Source: an uncultured Oscillospiraceae bacterium (GTDB lineage Bacteria; Bacillota; Clostridia; Oscillospirales; Acutalibacteraceae). From it: DNA of 64,000 nt. The position numbers and the translations under genes were made by a program. The notes under the pieces were generated by a model. That model was not told the DNA's origin. It did no database searches and saw only the letters and a program-made list of their open reading frames with translations. Of this stretch, positions 1-9,286 are shown in pieces (position 1 is the first letter of the stretch; each line of letters opens with the position of its first letter). Location: positions 62,001 to 126,000 of the forward strand of contig UQKB01000001.1 of assembly GCA_900541565.1 (NCBI GenBank), read 5' to 3'.

Positions 1-174
1 TTTACAGGCGGAGATATGCATATGCTTGCAAAGCTTGTAGAGATCGGGCAATTTGACGGGGCGGATGACGAATGGAAACAAAAACAGTTGCTTGTAAACG
101 CATATGCAGAAAAAGCTTTAGACGCATATTTTGCAAATTTAGGTATGGATCCTTTTAAGGAGGAAAGCAAATGA
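1..174 (+). CDS. C-terminal end of an unidentified protein (partial)
   Basis: The reading frame is open from the first base and stops at a TGA overlapping the ATG of the next gene, giving the last 57 residues of a protein that begins outside the window. The visible part is hydrophilic and predicted helical, rich in Ala, Asp and Lys, with no motif I recognise. Translational overlap with an ABC ATPase and permease suggests an operon, and the missing part could be the regulator that commonly precedes such exporters, but that is inference only. Confidence 0.6.
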   Translation, partial: FTGGDMHMLAKLVEIGQFDGADDEWKQKQLLVNAYAEKALDAYFANLGMDPFKEESK

Positions 175-986
175 ACAATGCCATACGGATTGACTGCTTA
201 AAGAAAAACTACGGTGCACATGCGGTGCTAAAGGGTGTGTCCTTTCATGTTAGAAAAGGCGAGATTTTTGCTTTGCTCGGTGTAAACGGTGCCGGTAAAA
301 CAACAGTGCTTGAATGCATGGAAGGGCTGCGCAACTATGACAGCGGCAGCGTTTGGGTAAATGGTAAGATGGGGATTCAACTGCAATCGGCCTTACTTCC
401 TGCGCATATTAAGGCAATGGAAGCGATAAAGCTGTTTGCAAAATGGAAGAAAGCAAAAATAGATGCTTCCATGCTTGCTGCGCTTGAAATCAAAAATATT
501 GCAAAAAGGCAGTACGCAGAGTTATCAACAGGGCAAAAGCGGCGGCTGCATCTTGCGCTTGCGTTGGTCGGCAATCCGGATATTGTAGTGCTCGATGAAC
601 CGACCGCCGGACTGGATGTAGAGGCAAGAATATCGCTGCATGATCAAATTCGTAAGCTGAAAGCGCAGGGAAAAACAATTGTTTTAGCCAGCCATGATAT
701 GGCGGAGGTGGAAACCTTGTGTGATCGCATTGCAATCCTGAACGACGGACAGATTGCTTTTGTGGGGACAGTTGCAGAATTAACCGATCAAGTCGGAAAG
801 CATTACACAATTTCCATTGAAACCAAGCATGGAATCGAAGATTTTGAATCTGATGATATTGCAGACACGATGTTGACCTTACTTGAAGATTTTAAGAAAA
901 GAAAACTTGCTATATCGGACATTAAAATTAACCGGGGAACGCTGGAACAGCATTTTATCCAGATAGCAAAGGGGGAAGAGAAATGA
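171..986 (+). CDS. ABC transporter ATP-binding protein
   Basis: ATPase subunit of an ABC-2 type exporter, 271 residues. The Walker A motif GVNGAGKTT lies at residues 37-45, the signature is the variant LSTGQKRRL, and Walker B reads VVLDEPTAGLD followed by the switch histidine in SHDMAEVE. The last 60 or so residues form a C-terminal extension typical of drug or lantibiotic-type exporters. An AAGGAGG ribosome site precedes the ATG, which overlaps the stop of the preceding gene. The ATGA overlap with the permease at 983 indicates translational coupling. The substrate cannot be read from the sequence. Confidence 0.93.
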   Translation: MNNAIRIDCLKKNYGAHAVLKGVSFHVRKGEIFALLGVNGAGKTTVLECMEGLRNYDSGSVWVNGKMGIQLQSALLPAHIKAMEAIKLFAKWKKAKIDASMLAALEIKNIAKRQYAELSTGQKRRLHLALALVGNPDIVVLDEPTAGLDVEARISLHDQIRKLKAQGKTIVLASHDMAEVETLCDRIAILNDGQIAFVGTVAELTDQVGKHYTISIETKHGIEDFESDDIADTMLTLLEDFKKRKLAISDIKINRGTLEQHFIQIAKGEEK

Positions 987-1699
987 GTGCGTTTTTATAT
1001 GGTGTGGTATTACAATGCAAGCTCGACATGCGGAGTAAATCCCTGCTGATTACTTGCTATGTGGTCCCTCTTTTATTTTTTGCTCTTATGGGAGGGATAT
1101 TTACATCCATAAATCCTGCGGCCCGGGAAACACTGATACAGTCGATGACGGTGATGGGGATAGCGATGGGTGCGCTGATCGGTTTGCCGCCTTCTCTTGC
1201 AGAAATATACGGAAGCGATATAAAAAAAGTGTACAAAGCAAACGGCGTATCCATGTATCTTGGCTTGGTTGCAATGCTTCTTTCTGCATTTGTCCATTTG
1301 TTGATTATGAGTGTGATTCTATACATAGTTGCCCCCATTGCTTTTGATGCAGCCACACCGGGAAATCCGCTTTTCTATTTTGGCATGCTTTCTATCTTTA
1401 TTGTGGTGTCGTTGAGTGTTGGATGCGCTTTGGGCCTGTCGGTAAAAGGGCAGGCAAAGCTTACCATGATTTCGCAGCTGTTGTTTCTGCCGTCTATTAT
1501 GCTGTCGGGGATTATGTTTCCGACCGATTTACTGCCAAAAGCACTTGAGAGCGTAGGCAAAATATTTCCTGCCTTTTGGGGCTATAAGCTGATGACAGGG
1601 CAAAGTTTTGAATCGGGCTGGATTGCGCCGCTGGCGGGAATCTTTGTGATTGCAACCGCAATCAGCGGCTATGCGCTGACAAGAAAAGCAAAGGGATGA
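983..1699 (+). CDS. ABC-2 type transporter permease
   Basis: Membrane partner of the preceding ATPase, 238 residues with about six hydrophobic segments, consistent with an ABC2_membrane family permease. The first cytoplasmic stretch is followed by a helix near residues 20-40, and a PSLAEIYGSD segment in the middle resembles the conserved loop of this family. The start overlaps the ATPase stop by four bases. With one ATPase and one permease, the pair would act as a dimeric exporter of the NodJ/DrrB type. The exported compound is unknown. Confidence 0.88.
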   Translation: MSAFLYGVVLQCKLDMRSKSLLITCYVVPLLFFALMGGIFTSINPAARETLIQSMTVMGIAMGALIGLPPSLAEIYGSDIKKVYKANGVSMYLGLVAMLLSAFVHLLIMSVILYIVAPIAFDAATPGNPLFYFGMLSIFIVVSLSVGCALGLSVKGQAKLTMISQLLFLPSIMLSGIMFPTDLLPKALESVGKIFPAFWGYKLMTGQSFESGWIAPLAGIFVIATAISGYALTRKAKG

Positions 1700-1760
1700 C
1701 AGATTCATTTTTACCCTTATAGCAGATAAGCACGCATTGCACATCCCAAAGCAGGGGGAT

Positions 1761-1811
1761 TATAAAACAAAAAAGCGATCCTTACACAGTTTTCAACCGT
1801 GTAAGGATCGC
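1761..1811 (-). terminator. Rho-independent terminator of nrdDG
   Basis: A perfect 13-bp inverted repeat (1775-1787 with 1799-1811) is flanked on its left by an A-rich run, so on the minus strand it is a stem followed by a T tract. It lies 15 bases past the nrdG stop. Confidence 0.9.
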
Positions 1812-1825
1812 AATGAAAAAGACTG

Positions 1826-2335
1826 TTAAAGATCTATTTCTACAGCCTTCCCCTGCCGCATGGATTCCTTTACATCTAACGCGCGCTGGTTTTTGGAGCC
1901 GCGAAAATGCAGCATCAGGCTTTTCTGTTCCAAAATGAATGGGCCGTCGATCAAAATATCGGTCTGTTCCAGCAGTTCTTTCCAGTCCGGGTGCTGCTGA
2001 AACCCTGCAAGCAGATTTTCAAAGGTATAGCCTGTGTAGGTGATAATATCAAGCCCCATGCTATGAAGCTGCTCTGCCAGTATTGCCAGTGCGTGTGCCT
2101 GCATAAACGGTTCTCCGCCGGAAAAGGTTACACCTTTGAGCATGGGGTTTTTCTCAACGGCTTCCAGGATATTGTCGGTATTGCTGTCATAGCCGCCGTT
2201 TGGGTCGTGCGTATCCGGATTGTGGCATCCTTTGCATTTGTGCGGGCATCCCTGTGTAAAAACCACAAGGCGTATGCCGGGGCCGTCTACAATGGATTCT
2301 TTGATTACGCCGGAAAGGCGCAGGGGCTGGCTCAT
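1826..2335 (-). CDS. nrdG: Anaerobic ribonucleotide reductase activating protein
   Basis: Radical-SAM activase, 169 residues, that uses S-adenosylmethionine and a [4Fe-4S] cluster to install the glycyl radical on NrdD. The cluster motif CPHKCKGC (CX3CX2C) follows the opening beta strand, and FSGGEPF is the SAM-binding GGE motif. Length matches the family. It is the second gene of the nrdDG pair, separated from nrdD by 114 bases that contain a strong hairpin, so its expression may be lower than or uncoupled from nrdD. Confidence 0.96.
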   Translation of the reverse strand: MSQPLRLSGVIKESIVDGPGIRLVVFTQGCPHKCKGCHNPDTHDPNGGYDSNTDNILEAVEKNPMLKGVTFSGGEPFMQAHALAILAEQLHSMGLDIITYTGYTFENLLAGFQQHPDWKELLEQTDILIDGPFILEQKSLMLHFRGSKNQRALDVKESMRQGKAVEIDL

Positions 2336-2410
2336 TTTACTTCATCCTTTATTGTTACCGTAATTTGTATATTTTGTCTATTCCGCCAAAACGGGAGGAA
2401 AATCTGTTTG

Positions 2411-2439
2411 AAAAGGGCCGGCAGCTGCCGGCCCTTTTT
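2411..2439 (-). terminator. Intergenic hairpin between nrdD and nrdG
   Basis: A nearly perfect palindrome, AAAAGGGCCGGCAG and its complement, followed by T residues in both directions. On the minus strand it sits 11 bases past the nrdD stop and about 75 bases before nrdG. It can act as an intrinsic terminator or partial attenuator inside the operon. Confidence 0.75.
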
Positions 2440-2449
2440 GTTGATGCGC

Positions 2450-4783
2450 TTAAATTTCTTCCATCTCTGAAGTGATTGCGTGCTTTACTCTGTCTTCTAC
2501 TTCTGCGCGCTTTGCGTTGTTGAAGCGATCAACCGTTCCTACCAGGTAGCCTGTAATCCTGCGGATGCGTTCAAAAGCAACGTCGTCGTTTTCTTTTCTT
2601 CCGCATTTGGGGCACTCGTCGCCAATAATGCCGGTATAGCCGCAGCAGGGATCCCGGTCTACAGGATGGTTAATGGAGCCATAGCCGATGCCGCACTCTT
2701 TCATAAAGTGTACGACCTGCTCAAAGGCGTCCAGGTTTTCGGTTGGGTCGCCGTCAAGCTCAATGTAAGAGATGTGGCCGCCGTTTGTCAGGTTATGGTA
2801 GGGCGCTTCCAGCTTGATTTTGTCATAGGCCGAAATGGGGAAGTACACGGGGATGTGGAAAGAGTTTGTATAGTATTCCCTGTCTGTAACACCGGGGATC
2901 TTCCCGAAGCGTTCGGCGTCTATACGGACAAAACGCCCGGAAAGGCCTTCAGCAGGTGTTGCAATTAAAGAAAAGTTCATACCATACTTTTTCGTTGCCG
3001 CATCCATCCGCTTGCGCATATAGCCGACAATTTCAAGTCCTAGATTTTGGGATTCCTTGCTTTCGCCATGGTGCGCGCCTACAAGTGCTTTTAAGCATTC
3101 TGCAAGGCCGATAAAGCCCAAAGTAAGCGTACCGTGCTTTAAAATGTCGCGAATGCTGTCGTTGGGGCCAAGCTTTTCAGAATCAATCCACACGCCCTGT
3201 CCCATTAAAAACGGGAAGTTGCGCACAAGCTTTTGCGCCTGTATTTCATAGCGCTCCAAAAGCTGGTCAATGACCAAGTCGATCATACGGTCCAGCTGTT
3301 CATAGAAAAAGTCTATATTTTTGTTGCTTAAAATGGCCAGGCGGGGAAGATTGATAGAAGTAAAGCTTAAGTTGCCCCTGCCGTTGACAATCTCTCTGGA
3401 AGGGTCGTAAGCGTTGCCGATGACCCTGGTGCGGCAGCCCATATAGGCACATTCCGTCTCAGGGTGGCCTTCTTTATAATATTGCAGGTTAAACGGAGCG
3501 TCAATAAACGAAAAGTTGGGGAACAGCCTTTTGGCGCTTACGCGGCAGGCCAGCTTAAACAGGTCGTAATTGGGGTCGTCATGGTTGTAATTGACGCCTT
3601 CCTTTACTTTAAAAATATGAATAGGGAAGATGGGCGTTTCACCGTTGCCCAAACCTGCCTCAGTAGCAAGCAGGACGTTTTTAATAACCATGCGGCCTTC
3701 CGGCGTGGTGTCCGTGCCATAGTTAATGGAGCTAAACGGGATCTGTGCCCCTGCTCTGGAATGCATCGTATTCAAATTATGGACAAAGGCCTCCATTGCC
3801 TGAAACACAGCCCGGTCGGTTTCTTTGTTTGCATGGTTAAAAGCAAAGCGCTGCATCTTGCGCGCAATTTTTTCACCGTATTTTTCTGTCAGAAGAGAAA
3901 GCTCCGCTTCCATATAGACTTCGCCGTCGTCCAGCTTGGGCTTGCTGCCGCTGTCTGCTTCCGCCGTGTTGGCAAGATCCAAAGCCATCTGCGCTGCGTC
4001 TTCGTCCTCCGTTAAAAGCTCCGCTGCCCTGGACAGGTTCTGCCGGTAGATCCTGCGGTAGGTTTTGGCAACGCCTTTGGCCATGCCATAATCAAAGTTC
4101 GGAATGCTCTGCCCGCCGTGCTGGTCGTTTTGATTGGACTGAATGGCAATACAGGCAAGCGCCGCGTAGCTTGCAATGTCGTTTGGTTCGCGCAAAAAGC
4201 CGTGGCCCGTGGAAAATCCGCCTGTAAAAAGCTTATCTATGTCGATTTGACAGCAGGTGGTTGTCAGGGTAAGAAAGTCCAGGTCATGAATATGGATGTC
4301 GCCGTTTCTGTGTGCGGCGGCGTGCTTGGGGTTTAATATATACATTTCATAAAACTGCTTTGCGCCCTCTGATCCATATTTGAGCATGGTCCCCATGGCG
4401 GTGTCGCCGTCTATGTTTGCATTTTCACGCTTTACATCGTTATCCTTGGCTGCCTTAAAGGTCAAATCCTCATAAATTTTCATCAGGCGGGTGTTCATTT
4501 CGCGCACTCTTGTGCGTTCCGCACGGTAAAGAATAAATTCCTTCGCCGTACGGGCATGCCCGTTTTCAATTAAAACTTTTTCCACAACGTCCTGCACGTG
4601 CTCGACCGTCGGCGTTGCCTGCGATTCCTTTTCCAGATGGTCACGCACCTTTTTTGCAAGCTCCTGCGCGGCCTCATAATCGTTCCCGCCAATGGCCTGC
4701 GCGGCCTTAAAGATAGCGTCTGTAATTTTCTTTAAGTCAAACTGAACGGTCCGTCCGTCGCGTTTTTCTATGCTGGTTAACAT
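2450..4783 (-). CDS. nrdD: Anaerobic ribonucleoside-triphosphate reductase
   Basis: Class III ribonucleotide reductase, 777 residues, converting NTPs to dNTPs without oxygen. The first ~95 residues form an ATP-cone regulatory domain (RDGRTVQFDLKKI onward). The C terminus has the four-cysteine zinc site CCGY...CPKC and the glycyl-radical region RRITGYLVG. I place the start at 4783 rather than further upstream, because MLTSIEKRDG begins the family-conserved sequence and has an AAAGGAGA ribosome site about 9 bases before it. A promoter and NrdR-type boxes precede it, so dNTP-responsive repression is likely. Confidence 0.97.
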   Translation of the reverse strand: MLTSIEKRDGRTVQFDLKKITDAIFKAAQAIGGNDYEAAQELAKKVRDHLEKESQATPTVEHVQDVVEKVLIENGHARTAKEFILYRAERTRVREMNTRLMKIYEDLTFKAAKDNDVKRENANIDGDTAMGTMLKYGSEGAKQFYEMYILNPKHAAAHRNGDIHIHDLDFLTLTTTCCQIDIDKLFTGGFSTGHGFLREPNDIASYAALACIAIQSNQNDQHGGQSIPNFDYGMAKGVAKTYRRIYRQNLSRAAELLTEDEDAAQMALDLANTAEADSGSKPKLDDGEVYMEAELSLLTEKYGEKIARKMQRFAFNHANKETDRAVFQAMEAFVHNLNTMHSRAGAQIPFSSINYGTDTTPEGRMVIKNVLLATEAGLGNGETPIFPIHIFKVKEGVNYNHDDPNYDLFKLACRVSAKRLFPNFSFIDAPFNLQYYKEGHPETECAYMGCRTRVIGNAYDPSREIVNGRGNLSFTSINLPRLAILSNKNIDFFYEQLDRMIDLVIDQLLERYEIQAQKLVRNFPFLMGQGVWIDSEKLGPNDSIRDILKHGTLTLGFIGLAECLKALVGAHHGESKESQNLGLEIVGYMRKRMDAATKKYGMNFSLIATPAEGLSGRFVRIDAERFGKIPGVTDREYYTNSFHIPVYFPISAYDKIKLEAPYHNLTNGGHISYIELDGDPTENLDAFEQVVHFMKECGIGYGSINHPVDRDPCCGYTGIIGDECPKCGRKENDDVAFERIRRITGYLVGTVDRFNNAKRAEVEDRVKHAITSEMEEI

Positions 4784-4842
4784 GTTCTGATTCTCCTTTT
4801 TATGCGTGGTTATACCGCAATTGCTGTTCAAATTCCCCATAT

Positions 4843-4899
4843 CACTACATATAGTGGTTACAACTTCCAACGTTTAATCAGTATAGTCCATATATAGGG
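4843..4899 (-). promoter_or_regulatory. NrdR-type operator boxes at the nrdD promoter
   Basis: Box CACTACATATAGTG at 4843-4856 matches the NrdR consensus (CACWATATMTWGTG) at 13 of 14 positions and lies just downstream of the predicted start point. A weaker half-matching box at 4886-4899 falls in the spacer of the predicted promoter. Their centres are 43 bp apart, close to four helical turns. NrdR itself is not encoded in the window. Confidence 0.7.
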
Positions 4900-4908
4900 G
4901 ATAGTCAA
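4880..4908 (-). promoter_or_regulatory. Promoter of nrdDG
   Basis: On the minus strand TTGACT (4903-4908), a 17-base spacer and TATACT (4880-4885), about 100 bases ahead of the nrdD start. Confidence 0.75.
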
Positions 4909-5340
4909 TAGTAAAATTGACGGTTTTAAAGGACGTTTTTCGTGCAAAAGTGAAGAAAAGGCAGTCTTAATGAGAAAGAAGAATTAAACAATTTATTGCG
5001 ATTATTTTTTTTATAACCACAATATATAGTGATAAAAAAATAACAATTCTTATTTTGTTTTTTCTGCTTTTATCACGCGCAAAAAGCCTTTTGGCATGGG
5101 TATGCGCGTTTGTGCTCTTTTTAATCTGTACAATGCTGGAAAAACACACATACTATATGTTGTGTGTCTATCTTTAAAAATGTTTGCTTTATCCAATGGG
5201 GAAGGGGGCACAACCATTATAATAAAGCTGTGAAAACCGCGGGTAAAGAAAGCGCCGGACCTATGGTTGACGGAAATGTGACAGAGGCATATAATACATA
5301 TTTAAAGGGAATAAAACAAAAAGCGGAGGAACCAGTCAGG
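4909..5340. other. nrdD-alr intergenic region
   Basis: This divergent gap has no convincing gene. It holds two further NrdR-like boxes: a perfect core CACAATATATAGTG at 5018-5031, and a 14 of 16 match at 5150-5165. Nearer alr a 7-bp inverted repeat (CAACCAT at 5212-5218 with ATGGTTG at 5261-5268) encloses GC-rich sequence and may form leader RNA structure. The alr frame is open upstream to 5164, but that stretch has no family similarity or good ribosome site. Confidence 0.55.
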
Positions 5341-6531
5341 ATGAACACCTTTGTCAAACGAACATGGGCAGAGATCAATTTGGACCATATTGCGCACAAT
5401 TACCGCGTAATCCGGCAGCATACGGACAAGCATGCAATGGTGTGCTGTGTGATCAAAGCGGACGGCTACGGCCATGGAGCCGTAGAGCTTGCAAAGCTGT
5501 ATGAAAGGCTGGGGGCAGACTGGTTTGCCGTTTCGAATATAGAAGAGGCAATGCAGCTTCGCAATGCGGGGATCAGGCTGCCGGTTTTGATTCTTGGATA
5601 TACGCCGTGCGACTGTGCTGCCCTTTTGAGCAGGCAGAATATTTCACAGACGGTTTATTCGTCCGACTACGCGCAGGCCTTGTCAAAAAGCGCGCAGCAG
5701 GCGGGTGTAAAAATACAAATTCATTTGAAGCTGGACACCGGCATGAGTCGTATTGGGCTGATGTGTCAGCACTTTGCACGCGATGCATATTCCATTGATG
5801 AAGCCGAGCAGATCTGCAGGTATAAAGGGCTTGTGCCGCAAGGGATTTTTACGCATTTTTCCGTAGCGGACGAGGGCCAGGCGGGAAAATCCTTTACGCT
5901 GCAGCAGTTTGCAAGCTTTATGCATGTAGTCGAAGCGCTGGAAAAAAGAGGGATCCGTTTTGAAATCCGCCATTGTGCAAACAGCGGCGCATTCATCGAT
6001 TATAAGCAGACGCATCTGGACATGATAAGGGCGGGGATCATCTTGTACGGGCTTTCTCCATCGCCAAATTTGAAGGGAAGGCTTGATTTGCTACCTGCCA
6101 TGGAGCTCAAGTCGGTGGTTTCACACGTTAAGACTGTGCAGCCCGGCGCAGACGTAAGCTACGGAAGGACGTTTACCGCCGGGCAGGCAATGCGCCTGGC
6201 AACTGTTCCGGTGGGTTATGCAGACGGTTATATTCGTGCGCTTGCAAAAGAGGGACGTGTGGGCATACGCGGCTGCCAGGCAAAAATTGTGGGCAGGATC
6301 TGTATGGATCAACTGATTGCAGACGTGACCGATATTCAGGGTGTGCAAATGGGCGACACGGTTACATTGTTTGGAACAGGGGAAAGAAATACCCCCACGG
6401 CAGACGACATTGCGCGATGGAGCAACACCATTAATTATGAGGTGACATGTCTTGTAGGCAAGCGTGTGGCAAGGGTTTATGTTCAAAACGGCAAGGTGGT
6501 TCATGCAGTTACGCTTGCAGACAAGCTATAA
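5341..6531 (+). CDS. alr: Alanine racemase
   Basis: PLP enzyme interconverting L- and D-alanine for peptidoglycan, 396 residues. The PLP lysine is K39 in VIKADGYGHGA, and the catalytic tyrosine of the C-terminal domain is near residue 274 in SYGRTF. The N-terminal TIM barrel and C-terminal beta domain are both complete. I chose the ATG at 5341 because the family sequence begins there (RTWAEINLDHIAHNYR) and a GGAGG lies 11 bases upstream. The next gene, polA, follows after 45 bases. Confidence 0.96.
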   Translation: MNTFVKRTWAEINLDHIAHNYRVIRQHTDKHAMVCCVIKADGYGHGAVELAKLYERLGADWFAVSNIEEAMQLRNAGIRLPVLILGYTPCDCAALLSRQNISQTVYSSDYAQALSKSAQQAGVKIQIHLKLDTGMSRIGLMCQHFARDAYSIDEAEQICRYKGLVPQGIFTHFSVADEGQAGKSFTLQQFASFMHVVEALEKRGIRFEIRHCANSGAFIDYKQTHLDMIRAGIILYGLSPSPNLKGRLDLLPAMELKSVVSHVKTVQPGADVSYGRTFTAGQAMRLATVPVGYADGYIRALAKEGRVGIRGCQAKIVGRICMDQLIADVTDIQGVQMGDTVTLFGTGERNTPTADDIARWSNTINYEVTCLVGKRVARVYVQNGKVVHAVTLADKL

Positions 6532-6576
6532 CATGCAGGCCGTATGCCGGGCGATGGATGGAAGGAGTAAAAGCAT

Positions 6577-9180
6577 ATGAAGCTTCTTGTGCTGGACGGA
6601 AACAGCATTTTAAACCGCGCGTTTTACGGGATAAAATTATTGACCACCAAAGACGGCCGCTATACAAATGCTATTTACGGCTTTTTGACCATGTTTCGCA
6701 AGATTGCGCAAGCCGTAGAGCCGCAGGGTGTGGCGGTAGCCTTCGATATGCGCGCCCCTACGTTCCGGCACAGGGAATATGCGGGCTACAAAGCACAGCG
6801 CAAGGGCATGCCGGAAGAGCTGGCCCAGCAGCTGCCCGTGCTGAAAAAGCTGCTGGCGCTTTTGGGCTATAAAATTGTAGAGTGTGAAGGCTACGAAGCC
6901 GACGATATTCTTGGTACGCTGGCAGATGCCTGTGAAAAAACGGGCAATACGTGCGTGATTGCCACAGGTGACCGGGACAGCCTGCAGCTTGTGTCGGATC
7001 ATGTAACCGTGCGCCTTGCCGCAACAAAGATGGGAAGGCCGGAGGTAACCGTGTATGACCGAGCGAAAATCAAAGAGGATTACGGTGTAGAGCCGGCGCA
7101 GCTGATTGATATAAAAGCCCTGCAGGGGGACAGCTCCGACAATATTCCGGGCGTCAGGGGGATTGGGCCAAAGGGCGCGGCAGATTTGATTATACGCTTT
7201 CATGATTTGGATACGGTTTATCAAGCGCTTGATACTGCAGACATAAAGGACAGCGTGCGCCGCAAGCTTTTGGAAGACAAGGACAATGCGTATTTAAGCA
7301 GGCGCTTGGGTACCATCTGTAAAACGGCGCCTGTTGATACAGAGCTTGCGCATTATATCCCTGTGCCCTGTGACAACGCAGGCGCGGTGCGCCTGATGGC
7401 GGAGCTGGAGCTGTTTTCCCTGATTGACAAAATGGGACTTCGCAGTGCAGGCACTATGCAGGAAGCCACGCCGCAAAAGCAGGAAAAACCGTGGAATGTT
7501 GCCTATACGGAAGATTTGCAGCGGCTGTTAGATACAATGATCGCGCAAGGGGTTGCCACCTTTGCGGCAGATATGGAAAACGGGCAAATCAACGCGCTTG
7601 CATTTGCGCTGGATGGCCGGGTCGAAATTGTACAAAACCAGCAGGGATTTTCCGCTTTTTTAAAGGCATTGTTTGAAAACCGTACCATCAAAAAGCAAAC
7701 ACATGATATAAAGCCGGTTTTATCTGCACTGCATAAAATGGATATTGCGGTAAAAAACATAGGGTTTGACACAATGCTGGCAGCTTATCTTTTAAACCCT
7801 TCAGCCAATTCCTATGCAGTTTCCCGTTTGTTGGAGGAATATGCCGTTTCCGCTCCAAAAGTGCCACAGGAGGAAGAACAGCGGCTTACCTTTGTGGAAG
7901 AAGCGGCCGCGTTGCCGGCGCTTATACAGGCGCTTGCGAAAAAGATTGAAGCAAACGGGCAGGAAAAGCTTCTGCAGGAGATTGAAATCCCGCTTGCAGA
8001 CGTGCTCTCCAGAATGGAAAACATAGGCTTTATGGTAGACGAACAGGGGATTGCGCAATATGGAAAATCCCTGGAGGAAAGGCTTGCGGAAATACAGCAG
8101 ACGGTGTATGACGAGGTTGGTTATACATTTAATATCAATTCCCCAAAGCAGCTGGGGGAAGCGCTGTTTGAGAAGCTGATGCTGCCCGTTGGAAAGAAGA
8201 CAAAAAGCGGCTATTCCACCAGCGCAGAGGTGTTGGAAAACCTGAAAAACGACCATCCGGTTGTTGCACATGTGCTGGAATACCGCGCGCTTGCCAAACT
8301 GAAATCCACCTATTGCGACGGGCTGCTGAAGGTGATCGCACAGGATGGGCGTATCCATTCCAGCTTTAATCAGACGGAAACGCGTACCGGCAGGATCAGC
8401 TCAACAGAACCAAATTTGCAGAACATTCCGGTGCGCACCCAGCAGGGCAAAGAGATGCGCCGCTTTTTCTGTGCAAAGGAAGGCTGGCTGCTGGTGGATG
8501 CGGATTATTCGCAGATTGAGCTGCGTGTGCTGGCGGATCTGGCAGACGACAAGGCTATGATCCAGGCGTTTCAAAACGAAGAGGATATCCATGCCATCAC
8601 GGCTTCGCAGGTGTTTCATATACCGCTTTCCATGGTAACGCCCATTATGCGCAGCCGTGCAAAGGCAGTGAATTTTGGAATTGTATACGGCATTGGTGCG
8701 TTTTCCCTTTCCAAGGATATTGGCGTTACCAGAAAAGAGGCGGCCAACTACATTCAGGCGTATTTAAAGCATTACAGCGGTGTGGACGCGTATATGCGCC
8801 GCATCGTTGAAAAAGCAAAAAGCGACGGTTATGTGGAAACCCTGTACGGCAGGCGCCGGTATCTGCCGGAGCTTTCCTCCAGCAATTTTAACCTGCGCTC
8901 CTTTGGTGAGCGCGTTGCAAGAAATATGCCCATACAGGGGACGGCGGCCGATATTATAAAAATTGCGATGATCCGCGTAGACCGCCGCCTGCGGGAAGAG
9001 GGTATGCGTGCGCGGTTGATTTTACAGGTGCATGACGAACTGCTGGTGGAAGCGCCTGCAGACGAGGCAATGCGGGCAGCTATGCTTTTACAGGAGGAAA
9101 TGGAAGCCGCCTGCAAGCTGCGTGTGCCGCTTGTAGCGCAGGCAGCAATCGGCAGAACCTGGTTTGATGCAAAAGGTTAA
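6577..9180 (+). CDS. polA: DNA polymerase I
   Basis: Repair and Okazaki-maturation polymerase, 867 residues. Residues 1-290 are a complete 5' nuclease domain (VLDGNSILNRAFYG start, EADDILGTLA). The polymerase domain has motif A DADYSQIELR near 640, the O helix RAKAVNFGIVYG, and motif C QVHDELLVE near 816. The middle 3'-5' exonuclease-like domain keeps DME and HD elements but has no recognisable third YxxxD motif, so proofreading is probably weak or lost, as in several Gram-positive PolA proteins. GGAAGGAG precedes the ATG. Confidence 0.97.
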   Translation: MKLLVLDGNSILNRAFYGIKLLTTKDGRYTNAIYGFLTMFRKIAQAVEPQGVAVAFDMRAPTFRHREYAGYKAQRKGMPEELAQQLPVLKKLLALLGYKIVECEGYEADDILGTLADACEKTGNTCVIATGDRDSLQLVSDHVTVRLAATKMGRPEVTVYDRAKIKEDYGVEPAQLIDIKALQGDSSDNIPGVRGIGPKGAADLIIRFHDLDTVYQALDTADIKDSVRRKLLEDKDNAYLSRRLGTICKTAPVDTELAHYIPVPCDNAGAVRLMAELELFSLIDKMGLRSAGTMQEATPQKQEKPWNVAYTEDLQRLLDTMIAQGVATFAADMENGQINALAFALDGRVEIVQNQQGFSAFLKALFENRTIKKQTHDIKPVLSALHKMDIAVKNIGFDTMLAAYLLNPSANSYAVSRLLEEYAVSAPKVPQEEEQRLTFVEEAAALPALIQALAKKIEANGQEKLLQEIEIPLADVLSRMENIGFMVDEQGIAQYGKSLEERLAEIQQTVYDEVGYTFNINSPKQLGEALFEKLMLPVGKKTKSGYSTSAEVLENLKNDHPVVAHVLEYRALAKLKSTYCDGLLKVIAQDGRIHSSFNQTETRTGRISSTEPNLQNIPVRTQQGKEMRRFFCAKEGWLLVDADYSQIELRVLADLADDKAMIQAFQNEEDIHAITASQVFHIPLSMVTPIMRSRAKAVNFGIVYGIGAFSLSKDIGVTRKEAANYIQAYLKHYSGVDAYMRRIVEKAKSDGYVETLYGRRRYLPELSSSNFNLRSFGERVARNMPIQGTAADIIKIAMIRVDRRLREEGMRARLILQVHDELLVEAPADEAMRAAMLLQEEMEAACKLRVPLVAQAAIGRTWFDAKG

Positions 9181-9286
9181 AAATGCGATGAAAAATAATA
9201 AAAATCGGTATGCTTTGGACCTTCCCGGGTCGTTTGGGCGGGCCTGGTAGTACCTGACAGAAACAAAAGCAAAGGATGAAGGTATT

